The notes below the pieces were generated by a model. The model worked only from the letters and a program-made list of their open reading frames with translations. It did no database searches and was not told the origin of the DNA. A program made the translations under genes and the position numbers. A stretch of DNA of 64,000 nucleotides. Origin: Streptomyces sp. JJ66. Lineage in GTDB: Bacteria; Actinomycetota; Actinomycetes; Streptomycetales; Streptomycetaceae. Below are positions 58,051-64,000 of this stretch, in pieces (position 1 is the first letter of the stretch; each line of letters opens with the position of its first letter). Location: positions 91,313 through 155,312 of the forward strand of contig NZ_JAEVFI010000005.1 in NCBI RefSeq assembly GCF_019303495.1, in the 5' to 3' direction.

Positions 58051-59712
58051 ATGCGTAGAACCAGATCCAGGGTCGTTCAGGCCGTATCGGCCACCCTTGC
58101 GGTCGGACTCGTCACCGCCGGATGCGCCAGCGAACGCGACGGCGAGAGCGGCGGAGGAGACACCTTCGTATTCGGCGCCGCGGGCGACCCGGCTTCCCTG
58201 GACCCGGCCCTGGCCAGCGACGGTGAGACGTTCCGGGTGACCCGCCAGGCGTTCGAGGCGCTGATCGAGCACGAGCCGGGCGGCACCGAACTCGTCGGCG
58301 GGCTCGCGGAGTCCTGGGAGAGCAACGAGGACGGCACCCAGTGGACGTTCACGCTCCGCGACGGGGTCACGTTCCACGACGGCGAGAAGCTGACCGCCGA
58401 GGCCGTGTGCGCCAACTACGACCACTGGTTCAACTGGACGGGCACGTACCAGAACAAGGCGGTCTCCTACTACTGGCAGACGATCTTCGGCGGCTTCGCG
58501 GACAACGAGAACGAGGACACCGCCGAGCCCAACTACGCGGGCTGCACCGCGCAGGACGAGCTCACGCCCGTCATCGAGGTGAAGGAAGCCTCCGCCAACC
58601 TGCCCGGCGGTTTCTCGCTCCAGGCGCTGGCCATCCACTCGCCGAAGGCCATCGAGGCGTACCAGAAGGAAGAGGCCACCGGCGAGGGCGACGCGATCAA
58701 CTACCCCACCTACAGCCAGGAGGCGGGCACGGTCGCGGGCACCGGCCCGTTCGAGATCAGCGAGTGGGACAAGGGCAACAAGGAGATCACCCTCAAGCGT
58801 TTCGACGACTACTGGGGTGACAAGGCGGGCGTCGATTCCCTCGTCTTCCGCACGATCTCCGAGGAGAACGCCCGCCGCCAGGCGCTGGAGGCCGGGAACA
58901 TCCACGGCTATGACCTGGTGGCGCCCTCGGACGTGAAGTCCCTGGAGGACAAGGGCTTCCAGGTGCCGGTGCGCGGCGTGTTCAACATCTTCTACCTGGG
59001 CTTCTCGCAGGAGGCCAACGAGGCGCTGGAGAAGAGGGAGGTCCGCCAGGCGCTCACGCACGCGATAGACCGGCAGAACGTCGTGGACACCCAGCTGCCC
59101 GACGGCGGCGTCGTGGCCACTCAGTTCATGCCGGACACGGTGGACGGCTACTCCGAGGACGTCACCACCTACGCGTACGACACCGACAAGGCCACCTCGC
59201 TGCTGGCGGACGCCGGCGCGGAGAACCTCGCCGTTGACTTCTGCTACCCCACCGAGGTCACCCGCCCGTACATGCCCGCCCCGGCGGACATGTACGAGCT
59301 GATGAAGGCCGACCTGGAGCGGGCCGGGGTCACCGTGAACCCCAAGCCGATGAAGTGGGCGCCGGACTACCTGGACGCCACCGAGAGCGGTACCTGCGAC
59401 CTGCATCTGCTGGGCTGGACCGGTGACTTCAACGACGGCTACAACTTCATCGGCACCTGGTTCAGCGGCTACGACAAGCAGTGGGGCTTCCGCGACGACG
59501 AAATCTTCGACGCCATGAAGACGGCGGAGAGCGAGCCGGACGTCACCCAGCGCACGAAGCTGTACCAGCAGGCGAACGAGCTGATCATGGACTACGTTCC
59601 GGGCGTCCCGATCTCCTCCTCGCCCCCGTCCATCGCGTTCTCCGCCGACGTCAACCCGCCCACCGTCTCCCCGCTGACGCAGGAGAACTTCGGCGAGGTC
59701 ACCTTCAAGTAG
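58051..59712 (+). CDS. oligopeptide/dipeptide ABC transporter substrate-binding lipoprotein
   Basis: Extracytoplasmic receptor of a peptide importer (SBP_bac_5 family). 553 residues, with a lipoprotein signal ending VTAGC, Cys25 as the lipidation site. Core features: FGAAGDPASLDPALASDGE, LVGGLAESWESNEDGTQWTF, REVRQALTHAIDRQNVV and CDLHLLGWTGDFNDGYNF. Ligand could be di- or oligopeptides, or nickel/other; family cannot be refined here. ATG follows GAGGTGG. It heads the five-gene operon and is followed by a 16-bp stem-loop likely to raise its share of transcript. Confidence 0.93.
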   Translation: MRRTRSRVVQAVSATLAVGLVTAGCASERDGESGGGDTFVFGAAGDPASLDPALASDGETFRVTRQAFEALIEHEPGGTELVGGLAESWESNEDGTQWTFTLRDGVTFHDGEKLTAEAVCANYDHWFNWTGTYQNKAVSYYWQTIFGGFADNENEDTAEPNYAGCTAQDELTPVIEVKEASANLPGGFSLQALAIHSPKAIEAYQKEEATGEGDAINYPTYSQEAGTVAGTGPFEISEWDKGNKEITLKRFDDYWGDKAGVDSLVFRTISEENARRQALEAGNIHGYDLVAPSDVKSLEDKGFQVPVRGVFNIFYLGFSQEANEALEKREVRQALTHAIDRQNVVDTQLPDGGVVATQFMPDTVDGYSEDVTTYAYDTDKATSLLADAGAENLAVDFCYPTEVTRPYMPAPADMYELMKADLERAGVTVNPKPMKWAPDYLDATESGTCDLHLLGWTGDFNDGYNFIGTWFSGYDKQWGFRDDEIFDAMKTAESEPDVTQRTKLYQQANELIMDYVPGVPISSSPPSIAFSADVNPPTVSPLTQENFGEVTFK

Positions 59713-59728
59713 ACACGCACCGCGCGTG

Positions 59729-59769
59729 AGGTCCGCCCGGCCACGACACCCAGGTGGCCGGGCGGACCT
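59729..59769 (+). terminator. intra-operon stem-loop after the binding-protein gene
   Basis: Perfect 16-base arms (59729-59744 and 59754-59769) enclose a 9-base loop, 16 bases after the lipoprotein stop and 46 bases before the permease start. Such hairpins behind binding-protein genes usually act as partial terminators or RNA stabilisers, giving more receptor than permease. Confidence 0.85.
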
Positions 59770-59815
59770 GTCTCAGCCAGCCCCGTAAGACCCCAAAGAA
59801 AGGGGGCATCACCGG

Positions 59816-60820
59816 GTGTTGCGACTCGTCGTCCGAAGACTGCTGCAACTCGTGCCCACGCTGCTTGGTCTGTCGGTCCTGCTCTTCGTATGGCTCAACC
59901 GCCTGCCCGGCGGCCCGGCCGCGGCCATGCTGGGGGAGAAGGCCACCCCGGCCGACGTCGCCCGCATCGAGGAGGCACTCGGGCTGGACCAGCCCGTGTA
60001 CGTGCAGTACGCCAAGTTCCTGGCCCGCCTGGGCCGACTCGACCTGGGCACGTCCACGATGACCGGACAGCCCGTGTGGGAGGAGTTCACCCGGGCTTTC
60101 CCGGCCACCGTCGAGCTGGGGATCAGCGCCATGATCCTCGCGATCGCCGTCGGCGTCCCCCTCGGCTACTTCGCGGCCCGGCGCCGCGGCGGCTGGCTGG
60201 ACGTCACCGCCGTCTCCGGCTCGCTGCTGGGCATCTGCGTCCCGGTGTTCTTCCTCGCCTTCCTCCTCAAGGCGGTCTTCGCGGTGCACCTGGGCTGGTT
60301 CCCCAGCTTCGGCCGCCTGACCACCGGCCTCAACGCCACCGAGGTCACCGGCTTCTACGTGCTCGACGGCATCCTGACCGGCGAGTTCGACGCCACCTGG
60401 GACGCGATCCAGCACCTGGTGCTGCCCGCTGTCGCCCTGGCGTCCATCCCGCTGGCCATCATCGTGCGCATGACGCGGGTCAGCGTGCTGGAGGTGCTCG
60501 GCGAGGACTACGTGCGCACCGCCGAGTCCAAGGGCCTGCGCCAGTCCACGGTGCGCGGCCGGCACGTCCTGCGCAACGCGCTGCTGCCCGTCGTCACCGC
60601 GATCGGCCTGCTCACCGGCGGCCTGCTCTCGGGCGCGGTGCTGACCGAGTCCGTCTTCGCCTTCGGCGGCATCGGCTCCTTCATCAAGGAAGCGATCGAC
60701 GCCCGCGACTACCCCGTGCTCGTCGGCTTCATCATGTTCATCGCGCTGGCCTACGTCGTGATCAACCTTCTCGTGGACCTGGCCTACAGCATGATCGACC
60801 CGAGAGTGCGGGTGCACTGA
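59816..60820 (+). CDS. peptide ABC transporter permease, DppB type
   Basis: Membrane channel subunit, 334 residues, six transmembrane helices. N-terminal VRRLLQLVPTLLGLSVLLF and the conserved LPGGPA after helix one are typical of OppB/DppB. The inner-membrane permease signature with the EAA loop is YVRTAESKGLRQSTVRGRHV, followed by NALLPVVTAIGLLTGGLLSG. The start is GTG 59816 (TTG 59819 alternative), with an AAGGGGG site 11 bases upstream. Its stop shares a base with the next ATG (TGATG). Confidence 0.94.
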   Translation: MLRLVVRRLLQLVPTLLGLSVLLFVWLNRLPGGPAAAMLGEKATPADVARIEEALGLDQPVYVQYAKFLARLGRLDLGTSTMTGQPVWEEFTRAFPATVELGISAMILAIAVGVPLGYFAARRRGGWLDVTAVSGSLLGICVPVFFLAFLLKAVFAVHLGWFPSFGRLTTGLNATEVTGFYVLDGILTGEFDATWDAIQHLVLPAVALASIPLAIIVRMTRVSVLEVLGEDYVRTAESKGLRQSTVRGRHVLRNALLPVVTAIGLLTGGLLSGAVLTESVFAFGGIGSFIKEAIDARDYPVLVGFIMFIALAYVVINLLVDLAYSMIDPRVRVH

Positions 60821-61773
60821 TGAGCACCAAGACAGACAAGATCGACCGCCTCGCGGAGCTGACGGCCACCGCCGAGGTCTCCACCGGCAACAGCCTGTGG
60901 GTGGAGGCGTGGCGGCGGCTGCGGCAGAGCAAGATGGCGATCATCGGTGCCAGCATCATCGCGGTGTTCGTGGTGCTGGCCGTCATCGGCCCGTGGATCG
61001 CGCCCTACGATCCGACGGCGCAGCTGTGGCGCGGTGAGGTGTTCACCAACCGCAACCTCTTCGTCGGCCCGCGCGCCGAGAACTGGCTCGGCCTGGACCA
61101 CCTGGCGCGCGACGAGTTCTCCCGCCTGCTCATCGGCGCGCGGCAGACGCTGCTCGTCGGCATCGTCGCCACGCTGCTCGGCTTCAGCGTCGGCGCGCTG
61201 ATCGGCGGCACCTCGGGAGCCGCCGCCACGCTGGGCGGCAGGCTCGGCCAGCGCATCGACACCGTCGTCATGCGCGTGATCGACATGATGCTGGCGCTGC
61301 CCTCGCTGCTGTTGGCCGTCACCATCGCGGCCGTCCTGGGGCAGTCGCTGACGACGGTGATGATCGCCGTCGGCGTGGTGCAGATCCCGATCTTCGCGCG
61401 GCTGCTGCGCGGCGCGATGCTCGCCCAGGGCGGCAAGGACTACGTCATCGCCGCGCAGGCGCTCGGGGTGCGCAACCGGCGCGTGGCGCTCGGACATGTG
61501 CTGCCCAACTCGCTGAGCCCGGTCATCGTGCAGGCCACACTGAGCCTGGCCACCGCCATCATCGAGGCCGCCGCCCTGTCCTACCTGGGCCTGGGCAACC
61601 CGGACGCGTCCGAACCGGAGTGGGGCGTGATGCTGGCGCAGGCCCAGGAGTACTTCGACAGCGCGCCGATGCTCGCCGTCTACCCGGCGCTGGGCATCAT
61701 CATCACCGCCCTCGGCTTCACCCTGCTGGGCGAGGCGTTGCGCGAAGCCCTCGACCCGAAACTGCGGAGCTGA
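60820..61773 (+). CDS. peptide ABC transporter permease, DppC type
   Basis: Partner permease, 317 residues, with the OppC/DppC N-terminal domain (WRRLRQSKMAIIGASIIAVF) and first helix near residue 45, then PYDPTAQLW and WLGLDHLARDEFSRLL. The EAA loop is YVIAAQALGVRNRRVALGHV, with LPNSLSPVIVQATLSLATAI. AALSYLGLG near the end is a conserved DppC motif. ATG shares its A with the previous stop. The next gene follows after four bases. Confidence 0.94.
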   Translation: MSTKTDKIDRLAELTATAEVSTGNSLWVEAWRRLRQSKMAIIGASIIAVFVVLAVIGPWIAPYDPTAQLWRGEVFTNRNLFVGPRAENWLGLDHLARDEFSRLLIGARQTLLVGIVATLLGFSVGALIGGTSGAAATLGGRLGQRIDTVVMRVIDMMLALPSLLLAVTIAAVLGQSLTTVMIAVGVVQIPIFARLLRGAMLAQGGKDYVIAAQALGVRNRRVALGHVLPNSLSPVIVQATLSLATAIIEAAALSYLGLGNPDASEPEWGVMLAQAQEYFDSAPMLAVYPALGIIITALGFTLLGEALREALDPKLRS

Positions 61774-61777
61774 TGAC

Positions 61778-62790
<1,013 letters not shown>

Positions 62791-62794
<4 letters not shown>

Positions 62795-63831
62795 GCCTGC
62801 TGGAACTGGACAGGGTGAAGGTTCACTTCCCGGTCAAGAAGGGCATCGTCTTCGACCGTACGGTCGGCTACGTCTACGCCGTAGACGGGGTGTCGCTGTC
62901 GGTGGCCGCCGGGCAGACCTACGGGCTGGTCGGCGAGTCCGGCTGCGGCAAGACGACGCTGGGCCGCGCGATCCTGCGCCTGGTGGACATCACCGAGGGC
63001 GCGGTCGTCTTCGACGGCACCGACCTGGCGCGGCTGCCCGGCGAGGAGATGCGCCGCCACCGGCGCCGCCTCCAGATGGTCTTCCAGGACCCGCTGGGCA
63101 GCCTCAACCCACGGCAGAACATCGAGACGATCCTCGCCGAGGGCATGACCGCGCACGGCATCGGCGCGAACGCCGCCGAACGCCGCGAGCGGATCAAGGA
63201 GATCCTGGCCCGGGTCGGGCTGCCCACGGGTGCGCTCTCCCGCTATCCACACGAGTTCTCCGGCGGGCAGCGGCAGCGCATCGGCATCGCGCGGGCGCTG
63301 GTGTTGGAGCCGGACGTCATCATCTGCGACGAGCCGGTGTCCGCGCTGGACGTCTCCATCCAGGCCCAGGTGCTCAACCTGCTGGAGGAGTTGCGGGAAT
63401 CCCTCGGCCTGACCTACGTCGTCATCGCGCACGACCTGGCCGTGGTGCGGCACATCTGTGACGTCATCGGCGTGATGTACCTCGGCTCCCTGGTGGAGGA
63501 GGCCCCCAGCGACCTGCTGTACGCGCAGCCCCGGCACCCCTACACGCGTGCGCTGATGTCGGCGGTGCCGGTGCCGGACCCGGTGGTGGAGGACGCCCGC
63601 GAACGCATCCTGCTCACCGGCGACCTGCCCTCCCCGGCCAACCCGCCCACCGGCTGCCGCTTCCACACCCGCTGTCCGTGGAAGCGGCAGACGCGGTGCG
63701 CCACCGAGCGGCCCGAGCTGCGCGACGTGGGCGGCGGCCACCGCGTGGCGTGCCACTACGCGGAGGAGATCGCGGCCGGGACGATCACGGTGCCCGACGA
63801 GCGCAAGGCCCCGGCCCAGCTGTCGCCGTGA
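62791..63831 (+). CDS. peptide ABC transporter ATP-binding protein, DppF type
   Basis: Second ATPase, 346 residues. The ATG at 62791 follows ACGGAGGCC. VHFPVKKGIVFDRTVG is the DppF/OppF-type start, then Walker A GESGCGKTTLGRAI, Q-loop VFQDPLGSLNPRQ, signature FSGGQRQRIGIARAL, Walker B VIICDEPVSALDVS and switch VIAHDLAVVRH. The C-terminal extension has the Cys motif GCRFHTRCPWKRQTRC and CHYAEE, four cysteines as expected for this family. Last gene of the operon. Confidence 0.95.
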
Positions 63832-63864
63832 CCGCGCGGCGGGCCTGACCGCAGGGGCTGCCCC

Positions 63865-64000
63865 TCACCCCGTTTCTTGCTCCTCGTGGCTGCGGGAGCG
63901 GGGGAGGGACACCCCCCAGTACATCGCGGCCAGGCGCAGGGCCAGGACGACGGCGGCCGAGACGACGGCGGCCGGGCCGGGGCCGACGTCCAGCCAGTCC
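63865..64000 (-). CDS. TRIC-type cation channel family membrane protein, C-terminal end only
   Basis: Partial gene whose 44 final residues lie in the window, reading to a TGA at 63865-63867. It contains the hydrophobic helix AAVVSAAVVLALRLAAMYW, then SLPRSR and a charged tail, the ending typical of the small YadS/TRIC membrane protein family (trimeric intracellular cation channel, formerly UPF0126). The upstream majority of the gene is outside the window. Convergent with the peptide importer operon. Confidence 0.6.
   Translation of the reverse strand, partial: DWLDVGPGPAAVVSAAVVLALRLAAMYWGVSLPRSRSHEEQETG

Overview
The window looks like chromosome from a Streptomyces or close relative. GC content is very high, most genes start at ATG or GTG, and 4-base GTGA/ATGA overlaps are common. 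It carries families typical of the genus: GlgE-pathway enzymes, XRE/DUF5753 regulators paired with DUF397 proteins, HATPase anti-sigma-like proteins and SseB-like proteins. From memory, the gene order resembles the S. coelicolor chromosome from the second pyruvate kinase gene through the oligopeptide ABC operon. That is recall, not a search.

Layout. (1) 0.1-6.9 kb: central carbon genes pta-ackA-pyk on the minus strand, divergent from pfkA. (2) 7-15.9 kb: an accessory stretch with a lone HTH regulator, an Uma2-type nuclease, and a distinctly AT-richer block (about 9.8-13.8 kb) holding a WXG-like secretion-type protein and two membrane-anchored proteins, each with two four-cysteine repeats. An XRE/DUF397 pair and a dodecin follow. 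(3) 16-38 kb: alpha-glucan metabolism. glgE-treS and mak-glgB form two minus-strand units separated by a strong terminator. glgP diverges from glgE, a heterodimeric ABC exporter follows, then glgX and, further on, a GH15 hydrolase. Enoyl-CoA hydratase, an anti-sigma-like ATPase and glutaminase sit between glgX and the GH15 gene. (4) 38-46.9 kb: an MMPL transporter, and a glycerolipid-looking group (diacylglycerol kinase, alkyl-DHAP-synthase-like flavoprotein, TetR, glpD) built around a 17-bp divergent intergenic region. A second TetR with a near-perfect operator follows. (5) 47-48.7 kb: a second XRE/DUF397/HATPase cassette. (6) 48.9-57.8 kb: serine/glycine metabolism, gcvT-gcvH-glyA-sdaA, with a tandem glycine riboswitch ahead of gcvT, followed by an orphan P-loop protein, a secreted protein and two SseB-like proteins. 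(7) 58-63.8 kb: a five-gene oligopeptide/dipeptide ABC importer with a 16-bp stem-loop after the binding-protein gene. The window ends inside a TRIC-type membrane protein gene.

How the genes work together. TreS makes maltose from trehalose, Mak phosphorylates it, GlgE polymerises the maltose-1-phosphate and GlgB branches the product. GlgP, GlgX and possibly the GH15 enzyme return sugar to Pfk, Pyk and Pta-AckA. GcvT, GcvH, GlyA and SdaA interconvert and degrade glycine and serine, sensed by the glycine riboswitch. GcvP and the L-protein are not in the window. No rRNA, tRNA, CRISPR array, insertion sequence or phage gene was recognised.
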